Origin: Candidatus Curtissbacteria bacterium
GTDB taxonomy: Bacteria; Patescibacteriota; Microgenomatia; Curtissbacterales; GWA2-41-24
Direction of reading: 5' to 3'
Assembly (NCBI GenBank): GCA_030647775.1
Contig: JAUSJC010000008.1
Location: forward strand, 1 to 47,466
DNA length: 47,466 nucleotides
Shown here one piece after another: positions 8,288-14,969 of this stretch (position 1 is its first letter; every line of letters begins with the position of its first letter). Below the pieces are notes generated by a model, which ran no database searches, was not told the origin of the DNA, and worked only from the letters and a program-made list of their open reading frames with translations. The position numbers and the translations under genes were made by a program.

Positions 8288-8321
8288 GTGCATACTATTT
8301 GCTATAGCATATCATCTGCAC
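8288..8321. promoter_or_regulatory. Putative PaaX-like autoregulatory operator
   Basis: GTGCA-N8-GCTATAGC-N8-TGCAC, starting 2 bp upstream of the regulator's ATG. On the minus strand a TAGTAT -10-like hexamer lies in the spacer next to the start codon. Confidence 0.7.
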
Positions 8322-8434
8322 TTTTGTTTAAGGAGAGGTAGATTATGCGAGGAGTTCAGCGGAGTGAGGGTCTACAGGGAAAAGCGAAAATGATTTCTAC
8401 CCTAAGCACTCGGCACTAATCACTATGCACTATT

Positions 8435-8500
8435 TTAGGCTTCGGCGGTACTGCCGGAGGATTGACCGAGTAGCCATAAGACTGCCTCTTTTTTTAGGCC
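8435..8500 (-). pseudogene. Decayed second C-terminus of the excisionase-like gene
   Basis: The minus strand reads GLKKEAVLWLLGQSSGSTAEA followed by a stop, nearly the same as the end of the gene at 8563-8772 (YKKEAVLWLLGQSSPGTSTNA). The two are separated by a hairpin repeat with arms GCAGTCCT and AGGACTGC. There is no start or HTH part, so this is a gene-end remnant. Confidence 0.8.
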
Positions 8501-8562
8501 CGCAGTCCTGAGTTTGTCGAAGGACGAGGACTGCAAGAAAGAGGCTTGATAAATTGCTGATT

Positions 8563-8772
8563 TTATGCATTGGTACTTGTTCCTGGCGATGATTGTCCTA
8601 ATAACCAAAGTACTGCTTCTTTCTTATAGCGCCTGTCGCCGCGGGAATTGATGCGGATTGCCGGAAGCTTGCCGCGTTTGCCCCAGCGTTTGATTGTAAG
8701 AGGAGCAACACGCAAGATCTTTGCTACTTCTTTAACTGTTAATAAATCGGGCCAATCGTCTCCAAGTGCCAT
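8563..8772 (-). CDS. Excisionase/MerR-type helix-turn-helix protein
   Basis: 69 aa single-domain DNA-binding protein: DLLTVKEVAKILRVAPLTIKRWGKRGKLPAIRI is the HTH_17 helix-turn-helix and wing (about 9-42), followed by RRYKKEAVLWLLG. Members act as excisionases, directionality factors or small regulators. It is a stand-alone gene surrounded by TTAGTG-type repeats. Its last 20 codons have a diverged second copy just downstream (8435-8500), suggesting that the original end was displaced by an insertion. No integrase is present in the window. Confidence 0.75.
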   Translation of the reverse strand: MALGDDWPDLLTVKEVAKILRVAPLTIKRWGKRGKLPAIRINSRGDRRYKKEAVLWLLGQSSPGTSTNA

Positions 8773-8923
8773 AAGTTAGTGAATAGTGGTTAGTGCATAG
8801 TGGGTAGTCAAAATTTAACTACGTAACTATTTCCTTTTCGTACTCATGTATATCACTTTGCGAAAGCGGGAATCAAGGGGGCAAAATTGCATTTTCGGGA
8901 GAGCAGGATTATATTTTGTGTTG

Positions 8924-9748
8924 ATGGCAGAGAGAGAATTTGGAAGAAGACAATTGCTGCGTTTGGGAATAGGTGCAGTTGTTGTTTTAAAATCCGGCGG
9001 ATTTGGTTTGGCAGCAGCCGATGACCCCCCCGTAAACCCTTTCGGTTTCGGGTTTCCCGATATTGCCCCAGTTGGGCCAACACCCGAACCTACACCAGCT
9101 CCGCAAGCAGAAAAAATAGAAAAATATAAAGTTGGCGAATTTTTTAATCGAGGAGATCCCGATAAAAATTACGTTTATCTGACTTATGATGATGATTACA
9201 CTCCCCGGGCTGTCTGGCAAGTTATCAATACTCTGGAACAATATAGAAATCAGGGATTTGAAGTCCATGTAACATTTTTCCCCGCCGGGGGCGCTATCGG
9301 GCAGGATAAAGGCCTTTGGCGAGAAGTGATTGCAAGAGGACATAAAATTGGCAACCATACTTACAATCATCCCCGGATGGATAGGGTGTCTTATCAGGGC
9401 CTCAAGAATGAAATTCTATGGCAAGAATACGCGGTTGCCGACGCATTAAGACAGGAAAATGACGTTAAATTATTTAGACCTCCATGGGGACTGGTTACAA
9501 ACAATGTGAGAGCCGTTTGCAGGGATCTTGGATATAAAATTGTTACCTGGACTGGAGATTCAAAAGGCTATGCTACCGGAGCCACAGTAGATAGGGTGGT
9601 ATTAACAGTTAGCGCGGATCTTAAAAATGGAGTTATTGAGCTAATGCACTGTAACAATTTTGTGGATGCTTTGGCCACTCCCAGAATCCTGGAAACAATC
9701 AGGGCGCGCGGTTTGCGGCCCATTAGTATTCCGGAAGGAATCGAATAG
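8924..9748 (+). CDS. Tat-exported NodB-type polysaccharide deacetylase
   Basis: 274 aa from this ATG. An in-frame start 26 codons upstream is less likely because this ATG exposes a twin-arginine signal, REFGRRQLLRLG, plus a hydrophobic run (about 4-31). A Pro-rich linker (about 46-61) leads to the NodB domain: YLTYDDDYTP (catalytic Asp and metal Asp about 89-91), GNHTYNHP (metal His 145 and 149), FRPPWG and VIELMHC. The enzyme removes acetyl groups from cell-wall or surface glycans outside the membrane. A TATATT box lies 8 nt before the ATG. Tat translocase genes are not in the window. Confidence 0.85.
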   Translation: MAEREFGRRQLLRLGIGAVVVLKSGGFGLAAADDPPVNPFGFGFPDIAPVGPTPEPTPAPQAEKIEKYKVGEFFNRGDPDKNYVYLTYDDDYTPRAVWQVINTLEQYRNQGFEVHVTFFPAGGAIGQDKGLWREVIARGHKIGNHTYNHPRMDRVSYQGLKNEILWQEYAVADALRQENDVKLFRPPWGLVTNNVRAVCRDLGYKIVTWTGDSKGYATGATVDRVVLTVSADLKNGVIELMHCNNFVDALATPRILETIRARGLRPISIPEGIE

Positions 9749-9750
9749 AT

Positions 9751-10350
9751 TTACTTCAATTCCACCTTTGCGCCTGCTGTTTCTAATTTGGTTTTCGCTT
9801 CTGTTGCAGTCTCTTTATTGACGCCTTCCAAAATGTTTTTTGGAGGAGCGTCGGCGATGTCTTTTGCTTCTTTCAAGCCTAAAGTCGGAACGAGTTCGCG
9901 AATGGCTTTGATAACCGAAATTTTGTTAGCTCCGGTGTCGGTCAAGACTACGTTGAAAGTAGTCTGGCCTTCGTCGGCACCTTCTGCACCGCCAGCTGCT
10001 GCTCCAGCGCTTTGTGGAGCCGCCATAGCAACGCCTGCACTGGCCGAAACGCCGAATTTGTCCTCGAGCGCGTGAACCAGTTCGGAAAGTTCTACAACAG
10101 AAAGCTTTTCGATGTCGGCCATTAAGTCTCCGAGTTTTTTAGAAACCTTTTTAGATGAGGTTTTTTCTTCAACCTTTGGCTCACTTCCACTCTGGTCAGT
10201 GCCTTCGGCTTGTGGCTCTTTTGCCTGCCCGACATTGCCTGCGCCTGCCCGACTTGACTTTGTCAACTCGAAGTCAGGCGGGGCTTCAGTCGCTGGCAGG
10301 CGGGTCTCTTCTGTTACTTCTTCAGTCTTTGTTTGATTATCGTCTTGCAT
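9751..10350 (-). CDS. rplL: Ribosomal protein L7/L12 with long N-terminal extension
   Basis: 199 aa. The L12 core begins at about residue 77 ([23 protein letters not shown]), followed by the Ala-rich hinge and the C-terminal factor-binding domain ending [12 protein letters not shown]. About 75 extra N-terminal residues are acidic and low-complexity; they include [20 protein letters not shown], derived from GCCTGCCCGACTT-type palindromes at 10223-10305. The start is the ATG after GAGGTGATAAAT; an upstream GTG lies inside the ribosome-binding site. It follows rplJ. The extension is at the dimerising, L10-binding end, so stalk assembly may be modified. Confidence 0.9.
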   Translation of the reverse strand: MQDDNQTKTEEVTEETRLPATEAPPDFELTKSSRAGAGNVGQAKEPQAEGTDQSGSEPKVEEKTSSKKVSKKLGDLMADIEKLSVVELSELVHALEDKFGVSASAGVAMAAPQSAGAAAGGAEGADEGQTTFNVVLTDTGANKISVIKAIRELVPTLGLKEAKDIADAPPKNILEGVNKETATEAKTKLETAGAKVELK

Positions 10351-10373
10351 ATTTATCACCTCACTTTCGTCTC

Positions 10374-10426
10374 GTCATCCCGAACTCGTTTCGGGATCTA
10401 GATGCTGAAACAAGTTCAGCATGACA
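10374..10426. repeat. Family B palindromic element between rplJ and rplL
   Basis: Two joined hairpins: GTCATCCCGAACTCGTTTCG with its GGGATC partner, then GATGCTGAAACAAGTTCAGC followed by ATGACA. Confidence 0.85.
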
Positions 10427-10433
10427 CATTAAA

Positions 10434-10976
10434 TTAATTTGTTCCTTTCTTTGCTATTTGATTTAGGACTACTGCCAGATTCCTAATGTTTGCCTGCAAC
10501 ACATTGACGATGCCGTAGAGCGGAGAGGCAAGAACGCTGACGACTTTGGCTTGAAGTTCACCGCGGGAGGGGATTTTGGCAAGTTTTTCAATACCGGCTA
10601 AATCCAAAAGATCGCGGCCGAAAAAACCAAACTTGAATTTGGGAATGCCACCTAAAGTTTTGGCGGTGTCGGCAATGGTTCTTATCGGGGCGATTTCGTC
10701 TTCGTAGGAAAATACGGTAGCGGTTGGACCAATAAGGTCTTTAGTGCTTAGTGCATAGTGATTAGTGCTTAGGGCGCGGGACATAAGAGTGTTTTTGGCG
10801 ACAACCATCTCACCGCCAGCGGTTTTTATTTTGTCGCGAAGCTGGCTTATCTGGTTGACAGTTAAACCTTGGTAATTTACAAAGGCCATGGTTTTGGCGC
10901 GCGAAACTTTGTCGTCTAGAGATTGGACGGTTTCGATTTTGATGTCTTTTGCGCTTAACTTTGCTTTTTTATCCAT
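10434..10976 (-). CDS. rplJ: Ribosomal protein L10
   Basis: 180 aa stalk base protein that binds 23S rRNA and L12 dimers. It has the family motifs AKTMAFVNYQGLTVNQISQLR, GGEMVVAKNTLMSRAL and GPTATVFSYEDEIAPIR; the C-terminal helix binds L12. The segment ALSTNHYALSTKD (about 68-80) is translated from a TTAGTGCATAGTGATTAGTG-type repeat (10742-10772) without breaking the frame, in a region that is variable in L10. It is first in the rplJ-rplL pair. It is preceded by an L10-leader-like RNA and a promoter, so autogenous control by L10 is likely. Confidence 0.93.
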   Translation of the reverse strand: MDKKAKLSAKDIKIETVQSLDDKVSRAKTMAFVNYQGLTVNQISQLRDKIKTAGGEMVVAKNTLMSRALSTNHYALSTKDLIGPTATVFSYEDEIAPIRTIADTAKTLGGIPKFKFGFFGRDLLDLAGIEKLAKIPSRGELQAKVVSVLASPLYGIVNVLQANIRNLAVVLNQIAKKGTN

Positions 10977-10987
10977 AAATCCTTTTC

Positions 10988-11073
10988 GTCATTCCGAATT
11001 TATTTCGGAATCTAGATCCTGAATCAAGCCTTCGAGGCCGTGAGCCCTCAGGCCGAATCGGTTCAGGATGACG
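10988..11073. repeat. Compound family B element
   Basis: A GTCATTCCGAATTTATTTCGG hairpin is followed by a second hairpin carrying the insertion GAGGCCGTGAGCCCTCAGGC. The same insertion type recurs at 25440-25470. It lies in the rplJ 5' UTR. Confidence 0.8.
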
Positions 11074-11109
11074 TTGTAGTGGCCAAAGAAAAAAGCATTT
11101 CAAAGAAGT

Positions 11110-11200
11110 GCCAGGAGAAGTAAGGAAAAGTTTCTCTTCGCCTGCGTAGGTTTATTAAGTCTCCTTACGGATTGCACTGACCCCTACGGTCTTTGGATCT
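11110..11200 (-). promoter_or_regulatory. L10 leader-like RNA
   Basis: On the minus strand, downstream of a good promoter, the sequence runs AAAGACCGTAGGGGTCAGTGC, then a GGAGACTTAAT segment, then AAACCTACGCAGGCGAAGAG. This order (GACCGTAG..CAG..TGC, CTTAAT, CCTACnCAGG) resembles the bacterial L10 leader that binds L10(L12)4 to repress rplJ-rplL. It was not modelled against the Rfam family. Confidence 0.6.
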
Positions 11201-11206
11201 TTGGGA

Positions 11207-11236
11207 AATATAGCAACTGGGACTTGAAATTGTCAA
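11207..11236 (-). promoter_or_regulatory. Promoter of the rplJ-rplL leader
   Basis: On the minus strand, TTGACA (11231-11236), an 18 nt spacer and TATATT (11207-11212). Transcription would start near 11200, at the beginning of the L10-leader-like region. Confidence 0.75.
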
Positions 11237-11246
11237 GGACAATTAA

Positions 11247-11576
11247 TTAGCCGGCTTTTCTGCTCCTATTTTTTAAAAATCTATGAGCGGATTCCGCTGT
11301 TTCCGTTTCTGGTGTTTGAGTTGCTCTTTCTCTTAATATATCGCCAATTTTTAAAAGAGGTCCTGCAAGATCAGGGTCAAATTGTGACAGGGCTGCAAGA
11401 GCTTGGTCGTTGGTGAAACCCTGCGAATCTTTTTTAGGAGTTAAGATCTCGCTTATCAAGGTCTCGTATACCGCGAGAATTCTGTCACCCGGCTCTTCTA
11501 TGCCAAGCCTATCAAGAGTATCGGAAAGATGAGAAGGAGCTTTTTCCGGCGGAACTAATTCTTTTGATTCGCCCAT
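11247..11576 (-). CDS. Hypothetical protein, 109 aa
   Basis: Soluble and largely helical, starting MGESKELVPPEKAPSHLSDT and ending FLKNRSRKAG. No signal peptide, membrane segment or known motif was seen. AAGGATAACT before the ATG is a plausible ribosome-binding site. It lies between a strong terminator and the rplJ promoter, so it is probably transcribed on its own. No family is recognised. Confidence 0.5.
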   Translation of the reverse strand: MGESKELVPPEKAPSHLSDTLDRLGIEEPGDRILAVYETLISEILTPKKDSQGFTNDQALAALSQFDPDLAGPLLKIGDILRERATQTPETETAESAHRFLKNRSRKAG

Positions 11577-11615
11577 AGTTATCCTTATTGTAGCAATAGA
11601 CTGAAATTTTTGCCA

Positions 11616-11653
11616 CTAAAAAAGCCCCTCGACTCCGCTCGGGGCTTTTTTAG
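11616..11653. terminator. Bidirectional intrinsic terminator
   Basis: A perfect 13 bp stem, CTAAAAAAGCCCC and GGGGCTTTTTTAG, around a 12 nt loop; A/T runs on both sides make it functional in either direction. It separates the small acidic ORF from the 109 aa gene. Confidence 0.85.
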
Positions 11654-11665
11654 ATTCGAACCAAC

Positions 11666-11758
11666 TTACTCGCTTGCCTCTTCTTTTTTCTCTTCGTCCT
11701 TTTCCTCTTCGTCGTCTCCGTCGTTAGTTGGGTCTTGAACTTTTGTATCTTCGTCCAT
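11666..11758 (-). CDS. Small, highly acidic protein, 30 aa
   Basis: ATG to TAA, starting MDEDTKVQDPTNDGDDEEEK and ending KEEASE; more than half the residues are Asp or Glu. A GGCGG-type ribosome-binding site lies 11 nt upstream. It follows rplA in the same direction, 30 nt below a structured stretch, and is followed by a strong terminator. It may be an independent small protein or a coding-like tail resembling the acidic extensions of NusG and L12 nearby. Confidence 0.4.
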   Translation of the reverse strand: MDEDTKVQDPTNDGDDEEEKDEEKKEEASE

Positions 11759-11787
11759 TTATTTTTTCACCGCCTTTCTTAGGTTAT

Positions 11788-11907
11788 TACCTTTTGACTG
11801 CATTGCCTTTTTAGTGCGCCAATTCAGTTAATAAAATTGGCTGGGCCCCGAAAGATTAAATTTTACGGGGCAGGGAATGCAGGCCTAAAATTTGTAGGCA
11901 AAAGGTA
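11788..11907 (-). ncRNA. Putative structured RNA (multi-branched)
   Basis: Four nested or adjacent pairings: the closing helix TACCTTTTG (11788-11796) with CAAAAGGTA (11899-11907); CTGCATT (11798-11804) with AATGCAG (11876-11882); hairpin GCCAATT/AATTGGC (11818-11824, 11835-11841); and hairpin GCCCCG/CGGGGC (11845-11850, 11866-11871). A TTGACA lies upstream on the minus strand (11926-11931). The strand is inferred from the flanking genes. It could be a leader of the 30 aa ORF or a separate RNA. Confidence 0.45.
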
Positions 11908-11994
11908 CCAGAGAGGCAAGATGCTTGTCAAGAAGGCAAATGAGAATTTACTAGAGGGTAGAAATCCTTCGACTTCGCTCAGGACAAGCTATCA

Positions 11995-12966
11995 TTAAAG
12001 AGTTGATACATCAATTTTAATTCCTGGAGACATTGTGGAAGTAATAGTGGCCTTTTTGATTTTTTGAGGTCCGACTGCCAAGACCAGCGCCCTTAGATTT
12101 TCCTTTAAATTATCACTCTTTTCGGAAAGTTTGCCGATTTTTGCGTGGATTATGGGAGCAGTCGGGTCGGTTCGGTATTCGGAACCGGAGCCGGTGTTTT
12201 CTTCAATAGCCTTTGTTGGGTTTTCGGTGATGGTACCCGTTTTGGGGTTGGGCATCATGCCGGCGGGGCCGAGAATTTTGGCAACTTTGGCTAAGTGCGG
12301 CATAAACTTTGGACTGGCAATAACGATACTAAAATCACGGTTGGGTTTTAATTTGCCGCTTTCGATTTCGGCAATTGTGTCGGCATCGGCCCAAATAATA
12401 TTTTTGGTATCCGCTCCGCCAGCTGGCGGATTTTTTTCGGCAAAAACGAGATATCTTTTCTCTTTAACAGGACCAACGCTATGCGGGAAATTAACCGAAC
12501 CGCGCAGTGATTTGACGTTTATACCGAGATGGATTTCGACGGACGGGTCGAATTTGGTGTAGGAAGTTTTGGCGAGAAGCTCTAAGGCTTCGGCGGCCGG
12601 ATAAAGTTTACCCTTCTCAACTTTTGCTAAGCTTTCCAAATATTTTTTGCCTAGATGATGTTTTTGGGCTTTTGGGGCTTTGGATTTAATCTGAGCTTTT
12701 GGTTTGGAAGTTTTTTCTTCGCTGTCATTGCGAGGAGCTTGCGACGAAGCAATCTCTTCTTGATCAGATTGCTTCGCTCCTGCCTCGCCGGCAGGCAGGT
12801 CGCTCGCAATGACGGTATTAGCGTTTTCGGGTTTGGATGATTTTTCCGGTTCCTTTCCCTTCTTTATTTTGTTAACGCTTGCAAAATTTTGAGCGTGTTT
12901 TTGCGAAGCTTTGACGGATTGGTTTTCGCTGGAAAGATCAATAATTTTGATTTTAGTTGTACCCAT
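11995..12966 (-). CDS. rplA: Ribosomal protein L1 with N-terminal extension
   Basis: 323 aa from the ATG that follows GTAGGAGCC; a TTG start 24 codons earlier is less likely. The L1 core runs from about KKYLESLAKVEKGKLYPAAE through KFDPSVEIHLGINV, AKVAKILGPAGMMPNPKTGT and the end TSTMSPGIKIDV. Its ~100-residue extension is Lys-rich and contains the palindrome-derived VIASDLPAGEAGAKQS and EEIASSQAPRND (12723-12813). A second in-frame palindrome, TCCGCCAGCTGGCGGA (12415-12430), gives PPAGGADT within the core. L1 binds the L1 stalk of 23S rRNA and can repress the L11-L1 operon. It is last in secE-nusG-rplK-rplA. Confidence 0.93.
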   Translation of the reverse strand: MGTTKIKIIDLSSENQSVKASQKHAQNFASVNKIKKGKEPEKSSKPENANTVIASDLPAGEAGAKQSDQEEIASSQAPRNDSEEKTSKPKAQIKSKAPKAQKHHLGKKYLESLAKVEKGKLYPAAEALELLAKTSYTKFDPSVEIHLGINVKSLRGSVNFPHSVGPVKEKRYLVFAEKNPPAGGADTKNIIWADADTIAEIESGKLKPNRDFSIVIASPKFMPHLAKVAKILGPAGMMPNPKTGTITENPTKAIEENTGSGSEYRTDPTAPIIHAKIGKLSEKSDNLKENLRALVLAVGPQKIKKATITSTMSPGIKIDVSTL

Positions 12967-13085
12967 GGCGTCGTAATGGCTCCTACTTTTTATTTGCTTT
13001 GTAGCAAATTTAACGCAGTCGCATTCCTCCTTTTCCAAAATTCTGCGAATTTTGGGCTATTTTGAAATTTATTTTTAATTAACAT

Positions 13086-13511
13086 TCAGTCTACTGATTC
13101 TATCCCCATTGAGCGAGCCGTGCCTTGGACGGTTTTAATTGCTGCCTCAATATCTTTGGTGTTTAAATCTTCCATTTTGTCTTCGGCGATTTTTTGGGCT
13201 TGGGCGCGGGTTAGTTTGGCGACAATGGTTTTGCCCGGAGCGGTGGAAGCTTTTTGTAAGTTGAGGATTTTTTTGATCATTTCGGCAACCGGCGGCTTTT
13301 TGACAATGAAAGAAAAAGTGCGGTCTTCGTAAACGGTGATGACGACCGGCAGAATGTTGCCCTGTTGGTCCTTGGTTTTTTCGTTAAAGGCTTTAACAAA
13401 GTCCATAATCGGCAGGCCGTGCGGACCAAGAGCGGTTCCGACGGGCGGCGCGGCGGTGGCACTGCCTGCCGGGACATTAAGCTTGATGAATGTTTTTATT
13501 TTTTTAGCCAT
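13086..13511 (-). CDS. rplK: Ribosomal protein L11
   Basis: 141 aa, standard length. It has the Pro-rich N-terminal loop NVPAGSATAAPPVGTALGPHGLPIMDF, the thiostrepton-site region and the C-terminal rRNA-binding domain ending GTARSMGIESVD. It lies in canonical order between nusG and rplA and, unlike its neighbours, has neither a repeat insertion nor an extension. Confidence 0.97.
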   Translation of the reverse strand: MAKKIKTFIKLNVPAGSATAAPPVGTALGPHGLPIMDFVKAFNEKTKDQQGNILPVVITVYEDRTFSFIVKKPPVAEMIKKILNLQKASTAPGKTIVAKLTRAQAQKIAEDKMEDLNTKDIEAAIKTVQGTARSMGIESVD

Positions 13512-13554
13512 GTTTATAATTTAGCGACCCTTCGATTACACTCAGGGTGACTCG

Positions 13555-14436
13555 CTAAAGCTTCGCCACTTGGAGAAAATCCAGCTCCACCGGAGTTTCG
13601 CGGCCGAAAATACTAACCAGAACTTTGAGTTTGCCTTTTTCGTCATCGATTTCGGAAATTGATCCCAAAAATTCGGAAAATGGACCGTCGACGATTTTAA
13701 CAGCTTCTCCTTGCGAAAAAGTAGTCTTGAACTTTGGCGCCTCCATAGACATAAACCTTTGGATGCTTGCTACTTCTTCGTCCGGAAGGGGGGTCGGGCG
13801 GTTGCCCATGCCGACAAAGCTGGTAATGCCCGGCGTAGTCCTGACAACAAGCCAGGTGTTGTCGTCCAAAACCATCCTTATTAATAGATAACCGGGGAAG
13901 ATTTTTTCTTTAACCTTATTTTTCTTGCCTTCTTTTATTTCTATTTTTTCCTGGGTGGGGACTAAGATATCCAAAACTTTATCCTGGAGTTTTTGCGATT
14001 CGACGCGCTGTTTTAGGGTGGCGGCGACTTTGGCTTCGTGGCCGGAATAAGTGTGGACGACGTACCAATGCGCGCCCTTAACGTCTTTAACTGCGGTCAT
14101 GGATTGTTGTGGCTGGGGACTTTCTTCTTCGGCGGGAACAGTTTTTTCCGTTTCAGAAGCTTGCTCTGGTTCGCCTTCGTTGTCATTGCGAGGAGCTTGC
14201 GACGAAGCAATCTCTTCTTGAGTAGATTGCTTCGCTCCTGCCTCGCCGGCAGGCAGGTCGCTCGCAATGACAGGAGAGGATGGGTTTTCTTCGTCCGGTT
14301 TTTGGTCTGCCTCGTCTTCGACGGGTCGAGACGGGTCGTCAGTTTGCGGAGGAGTTTGTGCTTCCTCCTTCGCTGAAGCTTCGGAGGACGAGTCCTCTTG
14401 AGTCTGGTCTATTTTGCTTTGATCGTCATCCATCAT
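13555..14436 (-). CDS. nusG: Transcription factor NusG with acidic N-terminal extension
   Basis: 293 aa against about 180 in most bacteria. The NGN domain starts at about residue 120 (HWYVVHTYSGHEAKVA) and includes FPGYLLIRM and TTPGITSFVG; the KOW domain follows (GEAVKIVDGPFSEFLGSI) and ends FLQVAKL. The first ~115 residues are acidic and Gln/Ser-rich and contain VIASDLPAGEAGAKQS and EEIASSQAPRND, an in-frame family A palindrome (14182-14271) almost identical to the one in rplA. NusG bridges RNA polymerase to the ribosome through S10. The start overlaps the secE stop as ATGA. Confidence 0.93.
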   Translation of the reverse strand: MMDDDQSKIDQTQEDSSSEASAKEEAQTPPQTDDPSRPVEDEADQKPDEENPSSPVIASDLPAGEAGAKQSTQEEIASSQAPRNDNEGEPEQASETEKTVPAEEESPQPQQSMTAVKDVKGAHWYVVHTYSGHEAKVAATLKQRVESQKLQDKVLDILVPTQEKIEIKEGKKNKVKEKIFPGYLLIRMVLDDNTWLVVRTTPGITSFVGMGNRPTPLPDEEVASIQRFMSMEAPKFKTTFSQGEAVKIVDGPFSEFLGSISEIDDEKGKLKVLVSIFGRETPVELDFLQVAKL

Positions 14437-14621
14437 TTGTAGAGAAACCTTTCTGCTATTTTTGTAAACATGGCATCTAAGCCAGCCACATAAGCGCCGA
14501 CTACCAGTGACGTAAAGATAACAACAAGGGTAAAGCGGATCGTCTGGTCGCGGTTCGGCCAGATAACTTTTTCAAGCTCTTGTTTGCTTTCTTTGACGTA
14601 TGTTAGCGGATTAAATGCCAC
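14433..14621 (-). CDS. secE: Preprotein translocase subunit SecE
   Basis: 62 aa, single-helix form. It has the amphipathic N-terminal helix YVKESKQELEKVIWPNRDQT and a transmembrane segment (about 29-49). Position directly before nusG, with a 4 bp overlap, confirms the assignment. It is first gene of the secE-nusG-rplK-rplA operon. Confidence 0.95.
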   Translation of the reverse strand: MAFNPLTYVKESKQELEKVIWPNRDQTIRFTLVVIFTSLVVGAYVAGLDAMFTKIAERFLYK

Positions 14622-14667
14622 GAAAAAATTTATCCTACGTCGCTTTTGGCTCCGAAGGACTTTGGGT

Positions 14668-14697
14668 ATATTATCATGCTTTTTATCTATATGACAA
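14668..14697 (-). promoter_or_regulatory. Promoter of the secE-nusG-rplK-rplA operon
   Basis: On the minus strand, TTGTCA (14692-14697), an 18 nt spacer and TAATAT (14668-14673), about 46 nt before the secE start codon. Confidence 0.6.
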
Positions 14698-14713
14698 GTG
14701 AGATCTTGCCAAA

Positions 14714-14742
14714 TTGCAAACGGCCCAAATTGGGGTTAAAAT
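14714..14742 (+). promoter_or_regulatory. Promoter of the galU region
   Basis: TTGCAA (14714-14719), a 17 nt spacer and TAAAAT (14737-14742). The transcript would begin near 14749 and carry a hairpin GCCTTCC-CA-GGAAGGC (14795-14810) followed by TTTTATATG, a terminator-like structure abutting the upstream ORF's start. Confidence 0.55.
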
Positions 14743-14816
14743 ATCCAGAGCCATGCGGTCCTCGTCCTTACAGGACTGCGGGTCTATATACCGCGCCTTC
14801 CCAGGAAGGCTTTTAT

Positions 14817-14969
14817 ATGAAGAAAGTTAGAAAAGTAGTTATCCCGGCAGCCGGTTCCCATATAGAACTTTCCGTTCGCGAGATCTATGTTCTCGCCTCA
14901 CGGTGGCGCTTATACGGGACTGATCCCGCCTTTAATTTCAATCAAATATCGGAGGTTAACTGTGACTAG
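14817..14969 (+). pseudogene. Displaced 5' end of galU / upstream ORF, 50 aa
   Basis: This ORF starts MKKVRKVVIPAAG, the same as the first residues of the GalU core, then leaves the family (SHIELSVREIYVLASRWRLY) and stops at 14967-14969. The codons for the shared 13 residues differ at many third positions from the intact copy, so the duplication is not recent. Its stop overlaps the GTG start of galU in another frame, which would allow translational coupling. It may be a decayed original start or a functioning leader ORF. Confidence 0.65.

Noticed and set aside
9751-10424. Plus-strand ORFs opposite rplL
   Set aside because: Mirror frames of a certain ribosomal gene and a repeat.
12967-13038. 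Upstream TTG start for rplA
   Set aside because: The 24 extra codons are unlike L1 and a better ribosome-binding site precedes the ATG at 12966.
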